Source: an uncultured Clostridia bacterium (GTDB lineage Bacteria > Bacillota > Clostridia > Oscillospirales > Acutalibacteraceae). From it: a stretch of 50,084 bases of DNA. The notes below the pieces were generated by a model that saw only the letters and a list, made by a program, of their open reading frames with translations, had not been told where the DNA came from and did not search any database. The translations under genes were made by a program, and so were the position numbers. Positions 33,405 to 40,701 of the stretch are shown piece after piece; within the stretch, counting starts at the first letter, position 1; each line of letters begins with the position of its first letter. The DNA lies in NCBI GenBank assembly GCA_958436475.1, contig CAUBKG010000005.1, positions 1-50,084 on the forward strand, in the 5' to 3' direction.

Positions 33405-34505
33405 TTACCGTTTGAAAAGCTCCATAATATCTTTAAAGCCGTCTTCGTTATCATCGAACACATCGGTCGTGGTTTCCTGCGGCTCCTGCGGTTCGGAAAC
33501 CGCGGGGGCGGAAGAAGACGCCTTCTTTGAAACGCGCTTCGTGTTTTTATCGTCGATTGCGCCGGTGGCGATAACGGTGATCTGGATTTCGTCTTCCAGA
33601 TCCTCGTTGATGGCAGCGCCCCAGATGATGTTTGCATCCGGATGGGCTTCCTTATAAATAATATCGCAGGCGTTCTGCACGTCTTCCAGGCCGAGATCCG
33701 GGCCGCCGGTCACGTTCATGATCACGCCCCTCGCGCCTTTGATGGAGGTTTCGAGCAGCGGGCTGGTGATCGCCTTTTTCGCGGCGTCCTCCGCCTTTTC
33801 CCTGCCTTCCGCCTTGCCGACGCCCATATGGGCTGCGCCCGCATCCTTCATTACGGCGGTAACGTCTGCAAAGTCGAGATTGATGAGGCTCGGGAGCTTG
33901 ATCAGCTCGGAAATGGACTGGATACCCTGGCGGAGGATATCGTCCGCCATTTCAAAGGCATTCAAAAGGGTGATTTTCTGTTCCGATACCAAATGCAGGC
34001 GGTCGTTCGGAACGACCACGATGCTGTCTACCTGAGCGGTGAGATTTTCAATTCCCTCTTCCGCCTGGGCCATGCGGCGCTTGCCTTCAAAGGAGAAGGG
34101 CTTCGTAACGATGCCGATGGTGAGGATACCGAGCTCCTTGGCGATCTGCGCCACCACGGGAGCCGCGCCTGTGCCGGTGCCGCCGCCCATGCCTGCGGTG
34201 ATAAATACCATATCGGAGCCCTTTAATGCGTTCTGGATTTCTTCCTTGCTTTCCTCCGCCGCCTGGCGGCCCTTATCGGGGCTGGCACCCGCGCCCTTGC
34301 CGGCGGTTACCTTTTCGCCGATCTGGATTTTATGGGAGGCCTTGGAGTTATAAAGCGCCTGCCGGTCGGTGTTGACCGAAATAAATTCCACGCCCTGCAC
34401 ACCGGAAGAAACCATGCGGTTGACCGCATTTCCGCCGCCGCCGCCGACGCCTACCACTTTTATCTGAACCACATTCTCGAAATCGTTATCGAGTGTAAAA
34501 CCCAT
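33405..34505 (-). CDS. ftsZ: Cell division protein FtsZ
   Basis: A 366-residue tubulin-like GTPase that forms the division ring. Motifs: GGGGGNAVNRM near residue 22, the tubulin signature GGGTGTGAAP near 108, NLDFADV near 210. A variable Ser/Ala/Glu linker precedes the C-terminal peptide DIMELFKR that contacts anchor proteins. GGGAGGAAG precedes the ATG; it has its own promoter (34569-34597). Unlike in many Clostridia, spoIIGA-sigE-sigG do not follow. Confidence 0.98.
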   Translation of the reverse strand: MGFTLDNDFENVVQIKVVGVGGGGGNAVNRMVSSGVQGVEFISVNTDRQALYNSKASHKIQIGEKVTAGKGAGASPDKGRQAAEESKEEIQNALKGSDMVFITAGMGGGTGTGAAPVVAQIAKELGILTIGIVTKPFSFEGKRRMAQAEEGIENLTAQVDSIVVVPNDRLHLVSEQKITLLNAFEMADDILRQGIQSISELIKLPSLINLDFADVTAVMKDAGAAHMGVGKAEGREKAEDAAKKAITSPLLETSIKGARGVIMNVTGGPDLGLEDVQNACDIIYKEAHPDANIIWGAAINEDLEDEIQITVIATGAIDDKNTKRVSKKASSSAPAVSEPQEPQETTTDVFDDNEDGFKDIMELFKR

Positions 34506-34568
34506 TTTTTACTTCCTCCCGAACAGTCATTTATCGTAAAACAGATGAGATTTCGCCTATTGTTTTTT

Positions 34569-34597
34569 AGTGTAGCATGAAACCATTCAAAATTCAA
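34569..34597 (-). promoter_or_regulatory. Promoter of ftsZ
   Basis: TTGAAT (34592-34597) and TACACT (34569-34574) on the minus strand, 17 bp apart; leader of about 60 nt. Confidence 0.55.
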
Positions 34598-34644
34598 CAA
34601 GAAAACTATTGTTTAAAACGAAAATACGGAACTTTTTTTAGCTC

Positions 34645-35454
34645 TCAGCCATTCGTCTTTCCCGTGATGCGCAGGTAAGCATTTCCGCTTACGGAAAGAT
34701 CAATCTCCCCCGTCACGCCCGCAGGAACGTCTTCTCCGGAAAGAATGAGCTTGGCGGTTCGGAGCTTGTCCTCCAGGCGGGCGGCGGTGCCGATGATCAG
34801 CTTGATCCGGCCTTCGTACATCGCAGCAACGCTTCCAAGCTCGTCCACCCCGATTTCCGTGATAGGGCCGAGCTCCAGGCGTTCCGCCTCCTTTTTGACC
34901 TCGAGCGTCATTGCGCTGCGGCTTTCGCTGTCCATTGCCGCCCGCTTGTGGAGAGCGGGGTTCTGCACCGAAACGCCCGTGATGACCGTGACGCCGGAAA
35001 GCGGCTCCGGCAGAATGCGGATGATCTCACCATCTCCGTTCACCACGACATGCTGCCCCCCCGACCGGTACTGCACAAGGCCGCCGTAGCCGTTGTTCTG
35101 AATCGACACCGTGCCGGGAAGCTTTCTCTTCACGACGATTTCTCCGATATCCGGGTAGGCTTTTTCAACCCGATCCCGGATATCGGCCATATTGCTCAAA
35201 AAAAGGTTTTTCCCCACCGGCACCGCGGCAGCCTCCAGGATTTCTTCCTCCGTTCGGCCCTCGGGCCCTATGTATTCCGCCGTATCTATCTTGAAAAACA
35301 CGGTGAGCGAGAGCGTGAGGAACACGCCCGCCAAAAGAAAAAAGAAGAAAAGGCTCAGCAGAAACCCGCGGAGGCGGCGGCGCTTGCGCCTGCGTTTTTT
35401 CGGTGGAATTCTCTTATTTTGCGTATGATTATCGGCCATACATCTTTTCACCAT
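34645..35454 (-). CDS. ftsQ: Cell division protein FtsQ/DivIB
   Basis: A 269-residue bitopic division protein. A very basic cytoplasmic N-terminus (PPKKRRRKRRR) precedes one membrane helix (about residues 31-53), then a POTRA domain with EEEILEAAAVPVGKNLFLSN and the FtsQ/DivIB beta domain. It belongs to the FtsQLB complex that activates septal wall synthesis together with FtsW and the PBP in this cluster. The start may be 35454 or the ATG at 35439; ribosome sites are weak for both. It is 24 bp after the murA stop. Confidence 0.9.
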   Translation of the reverse strand: MVKRCMADNHTQNKRIPPKKRRRKRRRLRGFLLSLFFFFLLAGVFLTLSLTVFFKIDTAEYIGPEGRTEEEILEAAAVPVGKNLFLSNMADIRDRVEKAYPDIGEIVVKRKLPGTVSIQNNGYGGLVQYRSGGQHVVVNGDGEIIRILPEPLSGVTVITGVSVQNPALHKRAAMDSESRSAMTLEVKKEAERLELGPITEIGVDELGSVAAMYEGRIKLIIGTAARLEDKLRTAKLILSGEDVPAGVTGEIDLSVSGNAYLRITGKTNG

Positions 35455-35478
35455 CCTGCCGGAAACCGGCTGTTGTTT

Positions 35479-36486
35479 TTATCCTTGAAACCATCTTTCC
35501 GAGGTGCGCAAATCGTTCGTTTTCACGGCTGGCAGCGGCGTCGGCTCGGGAAGCACCGCCGGGATTTCCTGCGGCGGTTCATCCGGAATGCGCCGGATAT
35601 CCGCCCCAACCGCCGCGAAGCCTTCTTCGATGCGTTCGTAGCCCCGATCGATGTACTGCGTTCCTCCCACGGTCGTTTCCCCTTCCGCCGCGAGGCCCGC
35701 CACCACGAGCGCCGCGCCGCCGCGGAGATCGGCGGCCTCCACCGCCGCGCCGTACAGCTTTCGAACGCCCTCCACCACGGCCACGCGCTCCTCCACCTTG
35801 ATCTTCGCGCCCATGCGTATCAGCTCGCCAACATATTTATACCGGTTGGTAAAAATATTTTCCACGAACATGCTGGTTCCTTCTCCCAGCACCGCGGCGC
35901 TCATCAGAGGGGCAACGGCATCGGTTGGGAAACCGGGATAGGGCATGGTGCGCACCGTGTGCACGCGGGAAAGCTTGGGCGGGGCTGAAATGGTGAGCTC
36001 CCGCCCGCTCGTGCTGAAATCGCATCCCATTTCCCGGAACGCGGGCATTACCGAGCTCAAATGCGCAGGGATAATATTTTTGAGGGTCAGCTTCCCCTGC
36101 GTTACCGCGGCGGCTGCAAGGCAGGTGGCCGCAACGATGCGGTCGGGGATCACATGGTGCTCCGTTCCCATGAGCTTTTCCACGCCTTCGATGTGCACCG
36201 TGCCGTCTCCCGCGCCGTGAATGCGCGCGCCGCAGCCGTTGAGAAAATCGGCGAGGTCGCTGATTTCCGGCTCCCGTGCCGCATTTTCAATCACGGTTTT
36301 CCCCTCCGCCGTGGATGCGGCGATCATGATATTTTCCGTGGCGCCTACGCTTGGGAATGCAAGGCTGATATGCGAGCCGCAGAGCCTGCCGTTTACCTGG
36401 CAGTCGATATACCCGTGCTCCTCCTCGATAGACGCTCCCATCTGCCTCAGCGCGGCAAGGTGAAGGTCAATGGGTCTCGGCCCAAG
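35479..36486 (-). pseudogene. murA: MurA, C-terminal part (residues 118-452), separated by the element
   Basis: This 335-codon stretch runs from LGPRPIDLHLAAL to the stop and lacks a start of its own in the integrated state. It contains the rest of UDP-N-acetylglucosamine enolpyruvyl transferase: the Arg of GPRP (equivalent to E. coli Arg120), PGFPTDAVAP with the Asp305 equivalent, and DLRGGAAL with the Arg397 region. There are no stops or frameshifts, so the half is still under selection or was cut off only recently. A tail of about 30 residues rich in Pro and Glu extends past the usual MurA end. Joined to 39084-39434 it gives a complete 452-residue enzyme for the first step of peptidoglycan synthesis. 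Confidence 0.92.
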
Positions 36487-38051
36487 CTCGCATCCTCCCG
36501 GGTGCGAACAGACAGTGGCGACAGAGCGGGAGCATCCACTACAAAAACGAGCCCGCCGCAGGTGCGGAGCACGCGGCGCTGTTCCTCCTTTAAATTCCAG
36601 CCGTCCTGCCCGGTATACTCGCCCGGCAGGAAGAAAACCGCCTCCCGGAACAGCACCGAGCATTCCCCCCTCGTCAAAGGCTCCTCCGGCAGCGAGGCGA
36701 TAAGCTCCTCCGGCGTGCGCGGCAAAGGCGCCTCCGGGCGCTCCGCAAGAAGCAAAAGCTCCCCTTCCGCCTGCCTTTGCTTTTCCCGATACTCCGCTGC
36801 TTTCTGCTCGAAAAGCTCCGGCGGAATCCGGCCCTGGAGCCGATCTTCATAAATCCGGGCGAGAATCTTCGCCGCAGACCTTTGTTTTTCTTCCCACTCC
36901 CGCCTCTCGGCCGCAAGCGGCGAAAGGCCGCAGAGCCGTTCCAGCGTTTCGCGCACGGCCTTTTCATGGCGGCTGAACAGGAGCCGCAGATATTCCCGCA
37001 GCGCCCGGTTCACGAGCTCTTCCTTCAGGCGGTGGGAACAGCAGCCCGCGCCGCCTGTATGGGGGGCGCCCTCCCGGTGGTTTTTACCGCAGATATAGGC
37101 GGGGCTTCTGCCGGGGCGCGCCCGGAACACCAAACGCGAGCCGCACCTTCCGCACCGGAGCAGGCCGGAAAACAAATGCTGCCGGGCGGCGGGCCTTGCA
37201 TCCGGCTGCGTCTTCCAGAGTTGCTGCACCGCGCGGAAATCGCCCTCCGAAACGATGGCTTCGTGATGGCCGGGCCGCACGATCCAATCCTCCGGGCTTC
37301 TCGATACGAGGCGCTTGTTTTTAAAGCTCAGATGCGTCCGTTTACCGTAGGTCATCACGCCGCAATAAACGTTATTCTGCAATATCCGCCGGATATGCTG
37401 GCTGTTCCATGCGGCGGCCTGCTTTTTTAAGCCGGCCGCCTGCGAGGGGGTGGGCACGCTTCGTCCGTTCAAAAGTGACGCAATTTCCCCGCACAGCCTC
37501 CCTTCCAGAAACAGGCGGTAAATTTCCTTTACCACCCGGCTTTCTTCCGGTTCCGGAAGCATACCGCCGGAAGGGGACTTGCGGTATCCATACGGGCAGC
37601 GCACCAGGAGCTCTCCCGTTTCCATCTTGTGGCGGAATACGCGGCGGATTTTCCGGCTGTCTTCTTTGGCGCGCTGCTCGTTGAACCAGGCGAGCAGCGG
37701 AAAAAAGTCCTCGTTATACTCCTCGCTCTCAAACAGGATCTCCACGCCGTATTTCTCCAGCATGGCGATAAAATTCAGGCTTTCCCGGAGGTTGCGCCCG
37801 AGGCGGGAGGAATCCTTGAAAACGATCACTTCGATTTCCCCCTGCTCGATCTTCCGGATGATCCCCTCGAAGCGGCGGAAGGAAGTGCCGGAAACGTCGT
37901 CATCCATCACGATGTCGACAATATTGGTCATATTCCGGTTTTGGCAGAAGCGGAGCAGCATATCGCGCTGAGTTTCGATCCGCTCGTAATTTTCATTTCC
38001 TTCATCCCGGCTTTCCCTGCAGTAAATCAGAACTTTTCTTTCATCCTTCAT
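36447..38051 (-). CDS. Large serine recombinase of the murA element
   Basis: A 534-residue site-specific recombinase. The resolvase domain (about residues 5-150) has the catalytic Ser14 in IYCRESRDEG, TQRDML, DDDVSGTSFRR and KDSSRLGRN. Then follow a Recombinase domain (about 165-270), a zinc ribbon (LRCGRCGSRL with CGK and CC downstream, about 315-365), a coiled-coil arm and a C-terminal part. The last 13 residues (SLGRDPLTFTLPR) are read from murA DNA in another frame, because the attachment core lies inside the gene. In the circular form the common 521 residues would be followed by a 33-residue basic tail. ATG at 38051 is chosen; TTG at 38084 is possible and both ribosome sites are weak. 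Confidence 0.93.
   Translation of the reverse strand: MKDERKVLIYCRESRDEGNENYERIETQRDMLLRFCQNRNMTNIVDIVMDDDVSGTSFRRFEGIIRKIEQGEIEVIVFKDSSRLGRNLRESLNFIAMLEKYGVEILFESEEYNEDFFPLLAWFNEQRAKEDSRKIRRVFRHKMETGELLVRCPYGYRKSPSGGMLPEPEESRVVKEIYRLFLEGRLCGEIASLLNGRSVPTPSQAAGLKKQAAAWNSQHIRRILQNNVYCGVMTYGKRTHLSFKNKRLVSRSPEDWIVRPGHHEAIVSEGDFRAVQQLWKTQPDARPAARQHLFSGLLRCGRCGSRLVFRARPGRSPAYICGKNHREGAPHTGGAGCCSHRLKEELVNRALREYLRLLFSRHEKAVRETLERLCGLSPLAAERREWEEKQRSAAKILARIYEDRLQGRIPPELFEQKAAEYREKQRQAEGELLLLAERPEAPLPRTPEELIASLPEEPLTRGECSVLFREAVFFLPGEYTGQDGWNLKEEQRRVLRTCGGLVFVVDAPALSPLSVRTREDASLGRDPLTFTLPR
36488..36492 (-). repeat. Attachment-site core, recombinase-end junction (attR)
   Basis: TGCGA on the minus strand. 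On the element side lies CACCCGGGAGGA, on the other side murA (GCTTGGGCCGAGACCC). The same five bases occur at 39085-39089. The Cys codon TGC of MurA is part of the core. Confidence 0.85.
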
Positions 38052-38100
38052 CGCGGAGACGCCTGCCGGAAGGCGAAATTCCAAAACCTATGTGAACTTA

Positions 38101-38307
38101 TTATAACACACCTCCGCTCGAATTCCCAACCTTCTCTGAAGATTCTTCCACAGGTCCTTCTGCTTTCTTCGCACCCGCAACGCGCCGGAACAAGGATTCC
38201 GCAAGCCGCACCGCCGTTTCTTCTTCGGAACAAAGCGCCCCGGCAGGGCGGACAAACCAGCACAGCAGTTCCTTCTGCTCTGCCGCAGGCACAGGATCGC
38301 CTTTCAT
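38101..38307 (-). CDS. Small protein of the murA element, unknown
   Basis: A 68-residue acidic, soluble protein. It has two Cys residues near the start (LLCWF, ALC) and a predicted helix EEETAVRLAESLFRR; no family is recognised. GGAAGGGTG lies upstream of the ATG. Placed between the regulator and the recombinase, it is a candidate for the recombination directionality factor or another helper of excision, but only by position. Confidence 0.6.
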   Translation of the reverse strand: MKGDPVPAAEQKELLCWFVRPAGALCSEEETAVRLAESLFRRVAGAKKAEGPVEESSEKVGNSSGGVL

Positions 38308-38377
38308 AAGCACCCTTCCTTTCCCTTTACTATATGAGGAAGAAAAGGCGCGCTATTCCCCCGAAAGCAAGCGAAAA

Positions 38378-38407
38378 GGCTCCGCGGCGTTTTGGCTGCG
38401 CGGAGCC
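38378..38407 (-). terminator. Possible terminator after the element's regulator gene
   Basis: Minus-strand stem GGCTCCGCG (38399-38407) / CGCGGAGCC (38378-38386) followed by TTTTCGCTT. It would separate the regulator transcript from the small gene and the recombinase. Confidence 0.6.
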
Positions 38408-38477
38408 TCCTCCAAGATGAAACGTTTTTTTTAATGCCGGTCCATGCGTCCAAAAAGCGCGCGGAATGCGCTTCCGC

Positions 38478-38849
38478 CTATCGTTCCCTTCGTGCGCAAA
38501 TGCTGTGTTCCCTTTTGCAGCGGCGGTAGCTCTCGAGCATCTCCCAAAGCATCTGCTGTTCCGGCGCGCTCATCCGCTCCAGCTCCCGCGTCAATTTTTC
38601 CTTCAGCTTTCTTTTCTCCGAAGAGCGCGCCGGTATTTCGAGCGCTTCATCGAGCAGCTCCGAGGCGCTCAAATGAAAACCGCCCGCTAGCTTGTCCACG
38701 ATTTGAGTTCCCGGATCGACCGCCATTCGTTCCACCTTGCTGATTTCCCGTTCGCTTACTCCCGTTTTGTCACAGAGGGACTCCTGCGTGTAGCCATACG
38801 CGCTGCGGAGCCGTTTTACGTTACGGCTGAGAATTTCCAAAGACGTCAA
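38478..38849 (-). CDS. XRE-family HTH regulator of the murA element
   Basis: A 123-residue phage-repressor-like regulator. The HTH_3 domain covers about residues 8-65: RLRSAYGYTQESLCDKTGVS, then EREISKVERM as recognition helix, and a loop DPGTQIVDKLAGGFHLSASELL that fits the Xre fold. The C-terminal part is helical and charged (about 70-123), probably for dimerisation. The predicted start is TTG, with AAAGGT about ten bases upstream. It probably controls the recombinase or the small gene. Confidence 0.85.
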   Translation of the reverse strand: MTSLEILSRNVKRLRSAYGYTQESLCDKTGVSEREISKVERMAVDPGTQIVDKLAGGFHLSASELLDEALEIPARSSEKRKLKEKLTRELERMSAPEQQMLWEMLESYRRCKREHSICARRER

Positions 38850-38983
38850 TTCTGCTCTTACCTTTCTATACCCTCGGTGTAAAAGGGCAATAAAATAGAA
38901 AGCGAAAAAAGCATCCTCCGCAGCTGCAGAACGTTTTAAATGAGCTCCGCTTCGTGTACGCCTTTGGAGAATCGTCTTTTCCG

Positions 38984-39084
38984 CTATTCTATTTTTAAAT
39001 AAACGGTCCTAACAGAATTTGCAATCTTTTCTTGCCGCGCCCTCCGTTCCCTCCGCTTGAGCCGGCTTCCGGCACCACATGGCT
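38984..39084 (-). other. Alternative 3' end of the recombinase gene (used only in the circular form)
   Basis: In the circle, TGCGA is followed by this stretch, and the recombinase frame continues for 33 codons to TAG at 38984. The encoded tail is very basic (RLKRRERRAR) and ends VYLKIE. In the integrated state these bases lie just after the cut N-terminal half of murA, 2.4 kb away from the recombinase gene. Between here and the regulator start (38850-38983) I see only a possible promoter-rich AT stretch. Confidence 0.8.
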
Positions 39085-39434
39085 TCGCAGCCCCCGGGGT
39101 ACGACAGGCGCGCCCGTCCCACCTTGCCGATGATGGCTCCCAGGAAAATAATGGAGGACCGCATCTCCCGCATGAGGATATCGGAAATTTCAAATCCTTC
39201 CGCCCGGGATGCGTCTACCATGACCGAGCCTTCCTCCGCCTGAACGGCGCAGCCCAGCTCCCGGAGAATGCTGAAGCTCGTTTCCACATCCGAAAGCCGG
39301 GGGCAATTATGTATGATGCACGGCGCATTTGTCAAAAAGGACGCGGCAAGGATCGGCAGAGCGCTGTTTTTCGCCCCCTGCAGGGAAACGGCGCCGGATA
39401 GTCTCCTCCCGCCCTCTATTCTTATTTTTGGCAT
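39009..39434 (-). pseudogene. murA: MurA, N-terminal part (residues 1-117) cut by the element
   Basis: The first 117 codons encode the MurA N-terminus: VSLQGAKNSALPILA with Lys22 and Asn23, MREMRSSI with the Arg91 equivalent, and SYPGGCE with Cys116, the active-site cysteine attacked by fosfomycin. After Cys116-Glu117 the frame enters the element and stops after 24 foreign residues at 39009. Such a fragment cannot be active. The gene has its own promoter candidate and lies behind a terminator that follows murG. Firmicutes often have a second murA, which would explain survival of the cell in this state. Confidence 0.95.
39085..39089 (-). repeat. Attachment-site core, murA N-terminal junction (attL)
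   Basis: TGCGA on the minus strand, preceded by murA CCCCGGGGGC and followed by element AGCCATGTGGTGCC. In the joined attP, the arms GCACC and GGTGC lie at the same distance (positions 9-13) on each side of the core. Confidence 0.85.
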
Positions 39435-39451
39435 TCTCTCACCCTTTCTAA

Positions 39452-39481
39452 AATATAAGCCCTCTCGGCAGGCTCCTGCAA
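39452..39481 (-). promoter_or_regulatory. Candidate promoter of murA
   Basis: TTGCAG (39476-39481) and TATATT (39452-39457) on the minus strand, 18 bp apart, with GGGTGAG before the ATG at 39434. In the integrated state it points into the element. Confidence 0.45.
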
Positions 39482-39520
39482 GCCATACTATGCATACCGG
39501 CTGGGATGAGTGAAAACGCA

Positions 39521-39549
39521 GAAAAAGCCGCAGGCGAGGCCCGCGGCTT
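39521..39549 (-). terminator. Terminator after murG
   Basis: On the minus strand AGCCGCGGG (39540-39548) pairs with CCTGCGGCT (39526-39534, one G-U), followed by TTTTTC. It divides the dcw transcript between murG and murA. Confidence 0.75.
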
Positions 39550-39571
39550 CCGTTTTCTAAAAAATGGGGCT

Positions 39572-40687
39572 TTATAAAAGCCCCATAAGCACCTGATAAA
39601 TTCTTTCATTTGCATCGAGCACCGCTTCGCTTTTCGCATTTTGCCCCATTTCCCGAAGGGTTCCGGGGTGCTCGAGCAAGCGGCTCAGCTCCGCGATCAT
39701 TCGCTCGGCGGTCAGCTCCTTTTCCTCGATCACCACCGCGGCGCCCCGGCGCGCCAAAGACATGGCATTGTGGTACTGGTGGTTTTCCGCCACATTGGGG
39801 GAAGGGATCAAAATGGACGCCTTGCCCTGCGCTTCCAGCTCGCTCAGCGCAATGGCACCCGAACGGCAGATGACGAGATCGGCCGCCGCCATGCATTCAT
39901 CCATATTGTCGATATATTCCGTGATCCGTACCTGCGGCGCTTTTTCAAGCTCTACGCCTTTTTCCCGCAGCAGCCTTGGCATGAGCTCCACGCCGTACCT
40001 TCCCGTTGCATGCAGGTGCTGGTATTTTGCATCTTTCCAGTGCCATGCGATGATATCCGCCGCCATTTCGTTGATGGTTCTCGCACCGAGGCTTCCGCCG
40101 AACGAAAGGATGACCGGCCGTTCATCCAGCCCGAGCGCGCGACGGGATTTTTGCTGATCCGCCCGGATAACCTCTTGCCGCACGGGGTTGCCTGTAACCA
40201 CATATTCCCGGTTAGAGGGCAGGTGCTTTTTTGCATCTTCCATCGCCAGCATAACAGCATCCATATGCGGGGCGAGCATTTTGGTGGTAACCCCGGGGAA
40301 TGCGTTCTGCTCATGAATGGCGGTCTTGATCCCCATCTTCGCCGCCTTGCGGAGCACCGGGCCGCTCACATACCCGCCGGTTCCGATCACGAGGTCGGGA
40401 GCCGTCTTTTTGAGGATACCGCCCGCCTGGATGGAAGAAGTGAACACCTTGACGGCGGCTTCGATGTTCCGCCCGATGTTTTTGAGGGAAAGCTTCCGCT
40501 GGAAGCCCTTGACGTCTACCGGATAAAATTCATAGCCGGCCTTCGGGACCAGGTTTGCCTCCATTCCCTTCGGCGTTCCCGCGAAGCATATCTTCGCCTC
40601 CGGATGCCGTTCCTTTATATAATTGGCGATCGAAATGGCCGGATTAATGTGCCCCGCCGTTCCGCCGCCCGCAAGCAGGATCGTCAT
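39572..40687 (-). CDS. murG: Lipid II synthase MurG
   Basis: A 371-residue glycosyltransferase that adds GlcNAc from UDP-GlcNAc to lipid I at the inner membrane face. Signatures: LLAGGGTAGHINPA at the N-terminus (usual GTGGHI reads GTAGHI), HEQNAFPGVTTK near 125, FGGSLGARTINE near 195, and the UDP-binding RSGAIALSELEAQGKASILIP near 265. AAGGAG precedes the ATG; it follows ftsW by 14 bp. Its transcript seems to end at the terminator after it. Confidence 0.97.
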   Translation of the reverse strand: MTILLAGGGTAGHINPAISIANYIKERHPEAKICFAGTPKGMEANLVPKAGYEFYPVDVKGFQRKLSLKNIGRNIEAAVKVFTSSIQAGGILKKTAPDLVIGTGGYVSGPVLRKAAKMGIKTAIHEQNAFPGVTTKMLAPHMDAVMLAMEDAKKHLPSNREYVVTGNPVRQEVIRADQQKSRRALGLDERPVILSFGGSLGARTINEMAADIIAWHWKDAKYQHLHATGRYGVELMPRLLREKGVELEKAPQVRITEYIDNMDECMAAADLVICRSGAIALSELEAQGKASILIPSPNVAENHQYHNAMSLARRGAAVVIEEKELTAERMIAELSRLLEHPGTLREMGQNAKSEAVLDANERIYQVLMGLL

Positions 40688-40701
40688 AAAGCAAGCTCCT
40701 T

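Larger units (their letters stand above)
36488..39089 (-). mobile_element. 2.6-kb serine-recombinase element interrupting murA
   Basis: A compact element whose three genes lie on the minus strand: XRE regulator, small unknown protein, large serine recombinase. It sits between two copies of TGCGA, 2,597 bp apart. Deleting it at the core rejoins the MurA frame (...PGGCE + LGPRPID...) at the active-site loop. Joining its ends extends the recombinase frame across the junction for 33 further codons. No phage structural, conjugation or resistance genes are present. It resembles in plan the intervening skin-type elements that split sporulation genes, but is far smaller and in a wall-synthesis gene. 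Excision is inferred from the frames, not observed. Confidence 0.92.

Noticed and set aside
36487..36663. Upstream extension of the murA C-terminal half to an ATG at 36663
   Set aside because: The 59 extra codons lie in an alternative phase of the recombinase gene, have no ribosome site and no similarity to MurA, so they are not a real start.
36447..39089. Interpretation of the insert as a prophage or conjugative element
   Set aside because: It has only three genes in 2.6 kb and no structural, replication, lysis or transfer genes.
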